From Ciona intestinalis (Eukaryota > Chordata > Ascidiacea > Phlebobranchia > Cionidae), in contig NC_020179.2 in the NCBI RefSeq assembly GCF_000224145.3, positions 1,451,612-1,515,611 on the forward strand: 64,000 nucleotides of DNA. The letters run 5' to 3'. The position numbers and the translations under genes are program-made. The notes beneath the pieces were generated by a model that worked only from the letters and a program-made list of their open reading frames with translations, was not told the DNA's origin and ran no database searches. This document shows, in pieces, positions 10,433 to 20,364 of the stretch (the stretch's first letter is position 1; each line of letters opens with the position of its first letter).

Positions 10433-12770
10433 ATGGCCTATGAAAAAGATCTGCGTGCGATGGAGACATATAAAGAGGGAATTATACAAGCTGCAAGAAA
10501 TAACAATCTAGAACCTTCTCTGATTGCAGGTAAACCAAATTGGACAGCTATAATACTGCTAGTTAGGATAGGATACTGTTAGCACCTAAATCGCATATTT
10601 CCTGATCGTGTTTTTAACAATTTACAACTTCCTTTTAGGGTTACGAGGCTATACGGTAATATAGTTCTGTAAATATGCTTTGTTTACCATTAGGCCTATA
10701 ATAGAAAAAAGAATAAAAACATGTCCAAGCTTGTCCCATCTTATACCACTGGGAAAGTGTATTATTGCGTTTATCTGTACAGGTATTGCAAGCCGCGAAA
10801 GCAATGGCGGTAGGGCATTGGACAAAGACGGGCTTGGTGACCATGGAAACGGTTTCGGTATAATGCAGGTAAATATGCCGCGTAGACCTGAACGGCTGCT
10901 AGTTGTAGCGTTGCTGGCAGTATAAAGGAAACTTGTTTGACGTAGGCATATTGGGAGGGTGAGGGAAAGATGCGACACATTTTCATTCCGTTTCCTCGTC
11001 CCATTTGGTATATAGTAAACAAGGAACATTCCAAGGATTATAAAACCGTATTTTCACGAATCCCATAGACCGTTGTTAATTGTTTTAAAAACGATCAGGA
11101 TTTTTGGATATTATGTGCTAAAGATGTTCAGTCTTCCCTTACCCTATACTATATGTATAGCCTATGTAGTTGGGCTCAGCTACGGGTAGATATTGTTGCT
11201 TAAAACGTATATATAATAGTATATAATACTGCGTAGGATATAGATACCGGTATATAACGTAACCGACACGAAGTCACATCAAGCCAAAGCCTCAATTTAA
11301 AACAACAAAGCCAAAACATTACTCAGTACACGCACTACAGACTATAGAAAGCAGCTGTAACAAGAACATACAGTATAGGAGTATAGGTGTAGCGACCACG
11401 CGGATTTTCTTCCAACTAAATGTAAATATGTTTTAACTTTAAGCCTGTTTTAACACAACTGTTGTTTTGTCGCTATATATCCTGTCTTTTTGTATAAAAT
11501 ATTTCTAAATCTTTGCTGTCGTAATCGAGTTCAAGAGACAAATAAAGTTATTAATACTCTAGTGGGGTTTTGGGAAGATGGGACACCTTTAGCACATAAT
11601 ATCCAAATAACCGGATCGTGTTTAAACAATTAACAATAGTCTACGGGAGTCGTGAGGATACGGTTTAATATTTCTTCGAATGTTCTTTGTTTGCTATCAA
11701 ATAGGACGAGAAAGTAGAATGAAAAGGTATCCCGTCTTTCCCAATCCTACTGTATTATTAATTATGGCACAGCACCGTAGCGGTACGAACACTCAGCATA
11801 CGAACAAAAACAGTTGTTTTAAGACAGCGTTTCCTAAATACTGAAGCCATACAATTGTCAATCAAAAGGGCTTATTCAAATAGAAAAGAAAACGGTTAGA
11901 ATAAAACTAAAACGGCTAAACACAAAGTTTAAGCACTCCACGTCTACACAGCTAACACTAAAATGAACTAATGACGAACGCAAACCCAGACAAAACACAA
12001 GAAAACCAAGGAATGTAACTTGCAATTACCGTGGAGTGCTGCGTGACGCGCGCCGCCGGCATCTGCAACGACTAACTTAAATGAATTCAGAATGACGCTG
12101 TAGTTTACACACATAATATACAGTAGGATAGGAAAGATGGGACACCTTTTAACTTTATTTTCTTGTTCCATTTAGTAGTAAACAAAGAACATTTAACAAT
12201 TTATAAAACTATATCCTCACGACTTCCATAGACCGTTGTTAATTGTTCAAAACACGATGAGGATATTTGAATATCATGTGCTAAAGGTGTCCCATCTTCT
12301 CCATTCTACTCTATCATATTTGTTTAAATAACAACGCTCTTTTAGAGTCGCGAGCTATATAGAGTTATATAGTTCTGTTAATATCCTTTACTATATACTA
12401 AATAGGGTAAAAAAGTAAATAAAAATGTACTATCTTACCCCGGCCGTCTATATTACTTTTTAAAATGAATTCTTTTTTTGCGTACCCTCTTTAACAGGTT
12501 GATAAGCGGCACCATACACCGATTGGCGGACCTTACTCCAACGAGCATATAAACCAGGGTGCTACTATCCTGCGAAACTCAATCAATGCAGTGGAGAAAA
12601 AGTTTCCTACCTGGTCTCCTGACTTGCAACTGCGCGGAGGGGTGGCGGCGTACAACTTTGGGGTCAGCAATGTACGAACCCCTGATGGGATCGATAGAGG
12701 AACAACAGGCAATAACTATTCAGCTGATGTTATAAAACGAGCGGAGTATTTCAAACAGAACGGTTACTAA
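10433..12770 (+). CDS. Goose-type (g-type) lysozyme
   Basis: Peptidoglycan-cleaving muramidase. Exons: 10433-10529, 10783-10868 and 12498-12770, with canonical splice signals and continuous phase; 151 residues. The conserved core is complete. The catalytic Glu lies in ASRESNGG, and the Asp-containing LGDHGNGFGIMQVDKRHH is the family's strongest signature. Further conserved pieces are HINQGATILRNSINAVEKKF, LRGGVAAYNFGVSNVR and the C-terminal AEYFKQNGY. No signal peptide is visible: the frame opens with MAYEKDLRAMETYKEGI, which already aligns with the mature domain. Either the protein is cytosolic or leaderless, as in several fish g-type lysozymes, or an upstream leader exon is missing. A poly(A) signal AATAAA lies near 12950. 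Both introns contain MITE copies. The next gene downstream is the Ly6-like gene. Confidence 0.93.
10565..10748 (+). mobile_element. Diverged Cimi-type MITE
   Basis: Recognisable by TTCCTGATCGTGTTTTTAAC and CTTGTCCCATCTTATACCAC. In lysozyme intron 1, and its right end is within 35 bp of exon 2. Confidence 0.6.
10949..11150 (-). mobile_element. Cimi-type MITE
   Basis: Inverted copy in lysozyme intron 2 with TTTCATTCCGTTTCCTCG and AAACGATCAGGATTTTTGG. Confidence 0.8.
11385..11552 (+). repeat. ~165-bp GACAAATAAAG repeat
   Basis: Dispersed non-coding repeat that starts GTGTAGCGACCACGC, contains GTTTTGTCGCTATAT and TATTTCTAAATCTTTGC, and ends GAGACAAATAAAG followed by a TTA-rich tail. It has no tRNA-type A and B boxes that I can see. 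Other copies: 24163, 28505, 29803, 44607, 44812 and 62640. The AATAAA and tail suggest retroposition, but the class is unknown. Confidence 0.75.
11560..11752 (+). mobile_element. Cimi-type MITE
   Basis: Full-length copy in lysozyme intron 2 with both end motifs and TTTGTTTGCTATCAAATAGG inside. Confidence 0.8.
12121..12311 (-). mobile_element. Cimi-type MITE
   Basis: Inverted full-length copy, CAGTAGGATAGGAAAGATGG to TCTTCTCCATTCTACT. Confidence 0.85.
12335..12441 (+). mobile_element. Strongly diverged MITE remnant
   Basis: Weak similarity only: GAGTCGCGAGCTATATAG, TATACTAAATAGGG and TACTATCTTACCCC. It ends ~55 bp before lysozyme exon 3. Confidence 0.45.
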
Positions 12771-14015
12771 ATTGATGAAAAATCGCCCATATAAACACGT
12801 ATGCCTTTACGCAGCACAAAAAAGCGCTTAAGTCCATATATTCAGAAGTGTTTATTTAAAATATTATTAACTCATCATGACTAAATATCATTGCTTTCGT
12901 GTTCTCTAGCTTTTAAATTGCAAGTGTTAGAGTCGTCGCATAAAATCAAATAAAACATGAGCTGTTCAACTTGACATATGTTTTACTGAAATTCACTTTA
13001 TTTGTGAAGTAATAGGTCTCTAACCAACCAACTGTCCAAGAATAAGTGTAGCAGCCTATATAAAATCGGATTATAGTAGGGTGGGCACTTTCCGTTTAGT
13101 GCTTTTAACATTTAATAAAACCGAAAATGAGTTTTTAATTGTTTTGAAACTCTATACTTCGGCCTTCGCAACAGCTGTTCATTTGTATACTGGTTTTAGT
13201 GTTTTCCCCACATATTATGCGGTAGTCAGACGAATAAATAAACCGCAGCAATGCTTTTGTTGCTTTGAATGCTGGCGTTTTCGAAACTTTAGTTTCGCAT
13301 AACTTCCATTGTACTAATGTTAAAGAAAGGTTCCTTTTACATCACACGCGATGTTCTTTGCTATAAAACCCGAGACTTTGTTCATATTATTGACTTGATT
13401 TTATTTCGCACGATATGCAAATGTGTCTATAGCATATAAAAGTATTCCTATTGAAAGTACAAATTGTAAATTCCAGGCGTATATATGAAAGTGTCTACGT
13501 TATAGCTCGACAGTGAGCACGAGGTGTTTGAAAACACAGTGTCTAGTGTATAATAAGACACCTGTGGTATAACTCACGTCAGAAATAGCTTTGGTTTGTT
13601 CAAAATATCACCTATAGAGCCGATTCTAAACCGTGTGGATAAAACTTGGTTTGTACGATTTATTGTGGGGAAGACGACTGTGTCGTTGCGTATGGATATT
13701 TCTCTATCCAGGACTGCATATAATACTGTGGGGTAAGATGGGACACATTTTTAGCACATAATATCCAATATCCTGATCGTGTTTTAAACAATTAACAACG
13801 GTCTGTATGGGTGTTGTGAGAATACGGTTTTATAATTCTTTGAATATTCTTTGTTTGCTACCAAATGGGACGAGAAAATAAAAAGTAAAGGTGTCCCATC
13901 TACCCCCACCCTACTATAGTTAAATACGAATCAATTCCAGCCGGGATGGAGAACCAGAGAATCTGGATACGAATCCAAGAATTTTGACAGTATTGAATTT
14001 CCGCAGCAGTTAGGC
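12771..14015. other. Intergenic, lysozyme 3' flank to Ly6-like gene
   Basis: Holds the lysozyme poly(A) region and one MITE (13725-13917). The reading frame near 13081-13302 has no family resemblance and I do not support it as a gene. Confidence 0.6.
13725..13917 (+). mobile_element. Cimi-type MITE
   Basis: ACTGTGGGGTAAGATGGGAC to ACCCCCACCCTACTATA. It ends ~100 bp upstream of the Ly6-like start codon. Confidence 0.9.
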
Positions 14016-14945
14016 ATGAATATATTAAAATATTTCGGATTCGCGCTGGTTTTTCTGTTCCAATATGCTCTCCCGTTACGATGTTTAAACGGGTTGGACA
14101 TTACAAGGTCGAACTCCCCAATCTTTACCGTCGGCAAAAACTCTGCTTCTACGGAATGTGCCCAGTTAGGCAATAACGCAACCTGCGTTAGAATTTCCGC
14201 CACCGCAATTCTTGACACCTGTAAGCAGATTTTTTTTCTGTTCTGCATTTTATCTGGCTGTCTTTAGGTTACGGGTTCGCGGCTCGGCGCTGTTAGTATT
14301 GTGCGCGTATGTGTCCTTGGGCAAGACACTTAACGGCAATTGCTCCAACCCAGTGGTCACTAATTGGTTGTCTAAATTGTTAGTCATTTAGATAATAAAC
14401 TACCACGCAAAGTAACAGACGGTGTATGAAACAAAAACAACATGTTAGAACGAAAGCAATTTACATTTATACATTTATTTATTTTATTGCTTTATTCAGA
14501 CACAGTCGATGGTATTGGGTACAGTTGCGCCCCTCAATCTGCTTGCTCAGCCCTGAAGGCAGATTGTGCTGGAAGTTTGAGAAACTTGTTAAAAATTGAC
14601 CAGCTTAATTCGGCCACAGTTACGTAAGTAATGATGACGTCATTAAAAAGAGTGGTGACGTCAGCCTCATAGAACCGAGTGAAAAATGACGTAGAAGTAA
14701 TTTTCACGAAAGTGCAAATACAAACGGAAAAATCCGTGATTTACTCCAAAATAACGTAACAGTGACGTAGAGTGACGTCATGACGTATTATCAAACCCAA
14801 TCATTACGTTTACAGAAACTGTAACATCGGGTGTTGTGAAACTGAGAATTGCAACGACCGGCCAATTGGGGGATCGAGTACCACTAAAGCTTCGTTGCTT
14901 TTCGTCGTTGTCTCTGCCCTAGTAGGAGCAATCACAAGATTCTAA
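14016..14945 (+). CDS. Predicted GPI-anchored Ly6/uPAR-like (three-finger) protein
   Basis: I cannot assign an orthologue, but the architecture is clear. Exons: 14016-14220, 14500-14623 and 14816-14945; phases join to 152 residues. Residues 1-22 form a signal peptide (hydrophobic FGFALVFLFQYALPL). The mature part has exactly ten cysteines (23, 48, 57, 78, 84, 91, 112, 116, 117, 122). It finishes in CCETENCN, the hallmark CCxxxxCN end of Ly6/uPAR domains. After NDRPIGGSST comes a hydrophobic C-terminal segment (SLLFVVVSALVGAI) with no cytoplasmic tail, as expected of a GPI-attachment signal. N-glycosylation is possible at NAT (54-56). Exon/intron layout (leader plus two body exons) also suits the family. 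AATAAA lies a few bases after the stop. The usual CxxC near the N-terminus is absent, since C23 stands alone, so disulfide assignment is uncertain. Confidence 0.8.
14268..14440 (+). mobile_element. SINE, 5' part and broken tail
   Basis: Carries GTATGTGTCCTTGGGCAAGA and AACCCAGTGGTCACTAATTG of the tRNA-derived SINE. Sits in intron 1 of the Ly6-like gene, 48 bp after exon 1. Confidence 0.7.
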
Positions 14946-15008
14946 TTTATAATAAAGTATCGTGTAATTCTATATATTTTGATGCTGTATACCATCATTT
15001 CAACTGTA

Positions 15009-15205
15009 TAGTAAGGTGGGGGAAGATAGGACACATTTTCATTCTATTTTCTCGTCTATTTAGTAGTAAACGAAGAAAATTCAAAGAATTATAAAACTGT
15101 GTTCCCACGACTCCCATAGACTGTTGTTAGTTATTTAAAACACAATCAGAATATTTGGATATTACATCCTAAAGGTGTCCCATCTTCCCCCACCCACCCT
15201 ACTTT
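15009..15205 (-). mobile_element. Cimi-type MITE
   Basis: TAGTAAGGTGGGGGAAGATA to TTCCCCCACCCACCCTACT, starting ~60 bp after the Ly6-like stop codon. Confidence 0.85.
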
Positions 15206-15611
15206 ATAAAGCTCGCTCTCAAGCTATTGTCTAATATTAAGTTACTAAAGTGTCGTTGTAATAGTTCATTATTAATCCAATCAAAAATATTTGTGTACTA
15301 GCCTTTTCAAAAAACGCGTTTTTAATTCGTGCATTCACGCAAATACTATATACAATGCCAATAATATGTAGGCCTACACGAATAAATTAGCAATCACAAA
15401 CAATGCGTTTTAGAACTGCTTCCGATACTTTAACAAAGTCTTCTGTTCTAAGAAGAATTTTTGCTCGGTGTCTGTGGGAACTGTAGGAAAGTTGTTGAAT
15501 GAATCTATTACCTTTTTTGCATGGTAACCATAGTGCACGTAAGTAGCCTACTCGCAAGAACAAAGTTACAACGCATAACGTCATCAGCGTGTTATCTGCT
15601 GTAGGAGGTTG

Positions 15612-15735
15612 GTTGTTACTCGCATTATACGAGTGAAGAAAAGTATAGTGAAAGTATAGTTTCACTTTTAAGAGCCTAACTTTTTCGGGTAATATTTTTA
15701 CAGTTTTTAGCTGTTAATAACCCCATAAAGCATCA
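15612..15735 (+). repeat. Direct repeat, copy A (~120 bp)
   Basis: Shares TTACTCGCATTAT, then GAGTGAAGAAAA, TTTCACTTTTAAGAGCCTAA and ACAGTTTT with copy B at 15903-16026. Confidence 0.8.
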
Positions 15736-15790
15736 GAACCTATTTTATAAACTAGATTTAACAATATTGCGCTTAAGTAAGCTAACTCAA

Positions 15791-15924
15791 TGTTGATACG
15801 CGCATCAACAAATAACCATGCAAAATAACGCGGTTAGCGAGTTATCATATGACGAGTTAATGCGGATCATTATTCGCATTAACTTTTTACCATGCAAAAA
15901 GGGTATTACTCGCATTATGCGAGT
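15791..15924. repeat. Cluster of short palindromes
   Basis: 15791-15810 TGTTGATACGCGCATCAACA is a 20-bp palindrome with one mismatch per arm. AGTTAATGCG (15855-15864) pairs perfectly with CGCATTAACT (15875-15884). ACTCGCAT (15908-15915) pairs perfectly with ATGCGAGT (15917-15924). A weaker ATAACGCG..GCGAGTTAT lies near 15825-15845. Function unknown. Confidence 0.7.
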
Positions 15925-16026
15925 GAAGAAAAATATGGTGGAAGGACAGTTTCACTTTTAAGAGCCTAATCTTTTTTGGGTATTATTTTTACAGTTTTAA
16001 GTTTCTAATAGCACCATAAAGTAGGG
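15903..16026 (+). repeat. Direct repeat, copy B (~120 bp)
   Basis: Partner of 15612-15735, about 290 bp downstream, with scattered substitutions. Confidence 0.8.
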
Positions 16027-16434
16027 AAAATTCTGAATTCTTGAAGAATCCGCCCCCAAAAAAGGCTAATTAATTGCTAATTATGCGCGGTTTTAATTCT
16101 AAGCATTAGTTTGAAAATTAATTAATAAAATTTGTAATTTGATTTTAGTGAAAAGATATAAGACTAGAAATGCAAAAATGAGAACTCAGATAAGTGCGTA
16201 AAAATCCCCAAATACCAACCAGAACAACTATTTGACGAAAAAGGATCATTTGACCACTTATGTGCTCGACAATAGGATCTATTTGACCACTTATGTGCCT
16301 AACAAGCGTCATTTTATTGAACAAACTTTATCTTCTGAACTTTACAAGCTTGACAGTTCTCTCCAAGATGTATAAGAAAATTTAATTACAAGTTAAAGGC
16401 ATCGAGTCCGCATCACATGGGAGCACGTAACCAC

Positions 16435-16934
16435 NNNNNNNNNNNNNNNNNNNNNNNNNNNNNNNNNNNNNNNNNNNNNNNNNNNNNNNNNNNNNNNNNN
16501 NNNNNNNNNNNNNNNNNNNNNNNNNNNNNNNNNNNNNNNNNNNNNNNNNNNNNNNNNNNNNNNNNNNNNNNNNNNNNNNNNNNNNNNNNNNNNNNNNNNN
16601 NNNNNNNNNNNNNNNNNNNNNNNNNNNNNNNNNNNNNNNNNNNNNNNNNNNNNNNNNNNNNNNNNNNNNNNNNNNNNNNNNNNNNNNNNNNNNNNNNNNN
16701 NNNNNNNNNNNNNNNNNNNNNNNNNNNNNNNNNNNNNNNNNNNNNNNNNNNNNNNNNNNNNNNNNNNNNNNNNNNNNNNNNNNNNNNNNNNNNNNNNNNN
16801 NNNNNNNNNNNNNNNNNNNNNNNNNNNNNNNNNNNNNNNNNNNNNNNNNNNNNNNNNNNNNNNNNNNNNNNNNNNNNNNNNNNNNNNNNNNNNNNNNNNN
16901 NNNNNNNNNNNNNNNNNNNNNNNNNNNNNNNNNN
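16435..16934. other. assembly gap (500 N)
   Basis: Round-number N run that interrupts a SINE on its right side. Confidence 0.99.
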
Positions 16935-17064
16935 TTGGAGCAATTGCCGTTAAGTGTCTTGCCCAAGGACACATACGCCCACAATGGTAGCAGCATCGAG
17001 CCTTGAACCCATTATCTCTGGGTTACAGGCAGGCGCGCTAACCACTATACCACGGCGCCGGACA
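16935..17064 (-). mobile_element. SINE head, cut by the gap
   Basis: tRNA-like head on the minus strand (GGCGCCGTGGTATAGTGGTT, GGGTTCAAGGCTCG). It supplies the last codons and stop of the MS4A-like model. Confidence 0.85.
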
Positions 17065-19397
17065 TTTTAAAAATATTTTTATATAAGGAATACTTTTTTG
17101 AAGGCAATCCGTCTCTTCGTTCGGAACTGTTTTTGCTCACTCTTTCATGCGTCTGCATTTCCTCTGCGCTGTCGTTTTCTTCATTATTTGACCCACTTTC
17201 CTCGGGAATAAAACCTATAATTAACCCATAAATAGGACTCCCATTATTTTGATAAGAACTGTATAAGAAAATCGGTTACGCGCTGAAAGATGTAAACATT
17301 ACCACAGTGAGATGCGCTGAAAGATGTTGATTACCACAGTGAGATGTTTCAGAGACTTGTCCCTATACAATTTTATGTACAGGTTTTGACTTCTAATAAT
17401 CAGTCGATAAATCGTGCAGTTTTAAGTCGAAATATAAAATTAGCCTACCAGCATTAGGTATAATCTCAGCGTCAGGTGATCCCTGTCTGATTCCTTGCTG
17501 TCGTTTATGATGTTTTCTTCTTCGCCGTCTTTCTTCTGCAAATTAACGCATATAATATAAAGGGTGGAGAAAGATAGGACACCTTTTCATTCTACTTTCT
17601 CGTCCCATTTGGTAGTAAACAAAGACCATTCAAAGAATCATAAAACTGTATTCTCACGACTACCATAGTCCGTTGTAAATTGTTTAAAACAAGATCAGAA
17701 TATTTGGATATTATGTGTTGAAGGTGTGCCACCTCCCCCACCCTGCTATATGAATAAAATAACATAACGGGTTATTTGATACAAACATACCGGCATGGGA
17801 ATGGTGCTGTCTCCGTTCGCTGGGAAAATTATCATAAGGTACTCCTTGAGGTTCTGCAGAAAGAAAGTCACCACCAGCAGGCTGCATACCTGCTTGGAAA
17901 TTATTGCCAAGAAACGGCCTGAAAAAGTTAAAGGAATTTATATAACACACCCAGTGCAATCTTGGTTTAAACTAATTGTAATTTTCTTTAAAAATCCATA
18001 ACACCTACGACAATGGAAAGAATATCACCCGCAGTTTCACTACAATTATGGGACGGGGGAAGACCCTTACACTGTATATATGTTTGTTTAAAAATACAAT
18101 TAACTTATAGCGTTGCATTGAATGGGTACCTTATATGTGAAAAAAATGTATTTAGTCTTCTACTGTATCCATTAAATTGCATTAGCATTTCACCTGTACA
18201 TTGCAAGAAACAACTCCGCCGCCTCCCGAGGTGGCAAAGCCATTACTGTGACGAGACCGACTTCTGAGTCACCGATCCCATCCAGTCTGGCGGAACGAAT
18301 ATTGCCGTTGACTGCGCGCATTTTCGGGCCTACCTGTAAAAAATATATGTAAAAAGAGTACTGGCGATCGATATGTAAATGTTGCATAAAAACCTTGGAC
18401 GAAAAACTGCAATTCCATCCAATCACGTGATGACCAAGAAGAAATGACGTCACGGATGCTATTAGTTCAAGAAAAGAAATGAATGTTGTAATAGCCGCGA
18501 TAATCAACTGCAAAAATGGTTTAAGTTTGGTATTTTCTTTATTTTAACATACGGGTGGGGGGAACGGGACACCTTTAGCATATATAATATCTAAATTCAA
18601 ATAACTCGAAACAAGACGGAAGGCGTTTTCCACTGACAAACCTTTTGGTGTCGATTGGATGCCAGCGGTGCCTCAGACGCAATTGCAAGGGTCGAGTAGA
18701 TCAATAAAACAAATGCGAAGACTGTACTGATTGCTGCCCACAGCACGAGCCAAGAAATGCTTCGTATCGTTTGAGATTTACTCGTGGCGATGCAATTTAT
18801 TCCCGTAACTATGAACTAAAATAAAAGGTTTGCAGCTACCGTAATTTTTGCGCCGTGGCAAAGTGGTTATATAGTGCGCCGTCTGACTCTAAGTGAGAGG
18901 TAATGGGTTCAAGGTTTGTCGCTGCTACCATTGTGGGCGTATGTGTCCTTGGGCAAGAGACTAATCGGAAATTGCTCCAATCTAGTGCTCACTAATGGGT
19001 TGTCAAAGTTATTGGCCATATTGTAAAAAAAAGAAAAAAAAACTTTAAATAATCACCTACAAACTAACACATCGAAGCCCGTGAGCTAGCACGAGGTATG
19101 TGAAACAGAACATAGCAGGATATGGTAAGCTACGTTCATTCATTCAGTTATTTTGCACAATCTTTAAATCGGGTTGATATATATACGTACAGGGATTGAA
19201 CACCATATAGAAACACCAGCAATGCCGAAAAACGTTGCCTGTAAATCTTCCTGTAATCGAATCCAAAGTACCGACGACCCCAAAACAACGCACGACGCCC
19301 ACGATGCTATATGAAGCACCGCTAACACTGACATTTTTACTACACTAATCAGAAGACTGTTTCCAGGTTTACTGTCGTTCGATTTTTCCTGTGCCAT
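17045..19397 (-). CDS. MS4A/CD20-like four-transmembrane protein
   Basis: Exons, minus strand: 19191-19397, 18642-18815, 18394-18507, 18194-18333, 17791-17918, 17449-17535 and 17045-17214. All junctions are GT-AG, phases are continuous, 339 residues. Residues 1-~165 hold four hydrophobic spans: LLISVVKMSVLAVLHIASWA; ATFFGIAGVSIWCSIPFIVT; SISWLVLWAAISTVFAFVLL; IIAAITTFISFLELIASVTS. The WxSIPFIVTG..IAxSKS pattern, the short loops and a larger last loop resemble the MS4A/CD20-like family. These are membrane proteins linked to B-cell signalling, chemosensing and ion flux in vertebrates. A long polar cytoplasmic tail follows, with a basic block (EERRRRRKHHKRQQG) and an acidic block. The start is the first ATG (MAQEKSND); the upstream in-frame codon is GTG. 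The last exon is the least certain because its stop lies inside a SINE. TMEM176 or another CD20-like branch is possible. Confidence 0.68.
17557..17750 (-). mobile_element. Cimi-type MITE
   Basis: Inverted copy in an intron of the MS4A-like gene, beginning AGGGTGGAGAAAGATAGGAC ~20 bp from an exon. Confidence 0.85.
18549..18608 (+). mobile_element. MITE left-end fragment
   Basis: Only GGGTGGGGGGAACGGGACAC and the TTTAGCATAT words remain. Confidence 0.6.
18850..19146 (+). mobile_element. tRNA-derived SINE, near full length
   Basis: GCGCCGTGGCAAAGTGGTTA head with a short extra TATA insertion, GGGTTCAAGGTTTG B box, and tail ending in TTCATTCATTC. In intron 1 of the MS4A-like gene, antisense to it. 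Confidence 0.85.
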
Positions 19398-20364
19398 GAT
19401 GCTTCCCTGGTCCACGTACAGCACGCAGTACAGTTACCCGCGTAATATCCTATAGTATCGCTTATAAGAGCTCATAACTATTGGCCACAACTCAATTGAG
19501 AATGCGAATATTAGAAGTTGTTCGCATCCCATATCAGATTTTGTATCCTCAAATGTTTCTTTGTTTGTTGTCTATTGTGTTTCTACAACAAAAGGGGCGG
19601 GCCAAGCAAACTGACATAAAGTGGGCGTAACATATGTGAAAAATTATGTTAATGCCACCTTCGTTTCTCATTAAACTGTTCGTAAATTCTAATGGGCTGC
19701 GCCAGACGCAAAAACAATATAAAGTTCATGCTTGGTCGATAATGATGCGGTTCTATAGCCAACCTCCACCAGAAATTGAAGTTTCCGCAGATACATGTCA
19801 TTGTAGATTTTATCACTTCGCCGCATTGTGGTTTGGCCTACGACGACAATCTTGTCGTTCACGATCATTTTAACTCTCCACATTCTCTTATGCGAAGAAA
19901 TACCAGTATTTCTAGGCCCTAATAGAAATGTTCGGCTCTTCACCGCCATCTACACAAGTGGTTGCCTGTGGTGTTGACGTTTTTCCCACATAACCGACTT
20001 GTTTTGTGTTTACGTATATTGTGTGTTGTACGAAGGACGAACATCTCAATATTCTAGTGTAACTTGCACGTGCTTGTGTTTACCATGTATTTTAGTGTGT
20101 TTGGTCACAATGTAGAACATTTTTTTATACAAACAGTACCTTTTACCTGTTATAAATCTATTTTTGTGTACGACAATACAAACTACAGAAAGCTAGATCT
20201 AGTTTAATGTTTAAACACTTTAATTAAAATTTTTCTAATTGCCCAAGTCTGCAGGTTAAATATAGCATGATGCTTGTACATTAGTAATATAGTCAAACGA
20301 TTGGCTAATTTCAGTTTAACATATAATCAATAAGCAAGAGAAAGAGCTTGGACATACATAATAC
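19398..20364. promoter_or_regulatory. Divergent intergenic region, MS4A-like/TMF1
   Basis: Contains both presumptive promoters. It is free of MITE and SINE copies, unlike most of the window. A minus-strand open frame at 19689-19949 is listed separately. Confidence 0.4.
19689..19949 (-). CDS. Possible 86-residue small protein (unrecognised)
   Basis: Opens with GATGGCGGTGAAGAGCC, a plausible initiation context. The product is basic (MAVKSRTFLLGPRNTGISSH...) with no hydrophobic segment, signal or motif I recognise. It lies in a repeat-free intergenic segment between divergent genes. It could be a genuine short gene, a first exon of a spliced transcript, or chance. I do not assign a function. 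Confidence 0.25.
   Translation of the reverse strand: MAVKSRTFLLGPRNTGISSHKRMWRVKMIVNDKIVVVGQTTMRRSDKIYNDMYLRKLQFLVEVGYRTASLSTKHELYIVFASGAAH

Larger units (their letters stand above)
14946..16434. other. Intergenic region with MITE, direct repeats and hairpins
   Basis: Contains the elements listed separately at 15009, 15612, 15791 and 15903. No gene is supported; the reading frame on the minus strand at 15387-15665 overlaps the repeats. Confidence 0.6.

Noticed and set aside
15387-15665. 92-codon minus-strand frame
   Set aside because: Its beginning lies in the direct repeat at 15612-15735 and the rest has no family resemblance.
16382-16996. Long open frames on both strands
   Set aside because: They are translations of the 500-N assembly gap.
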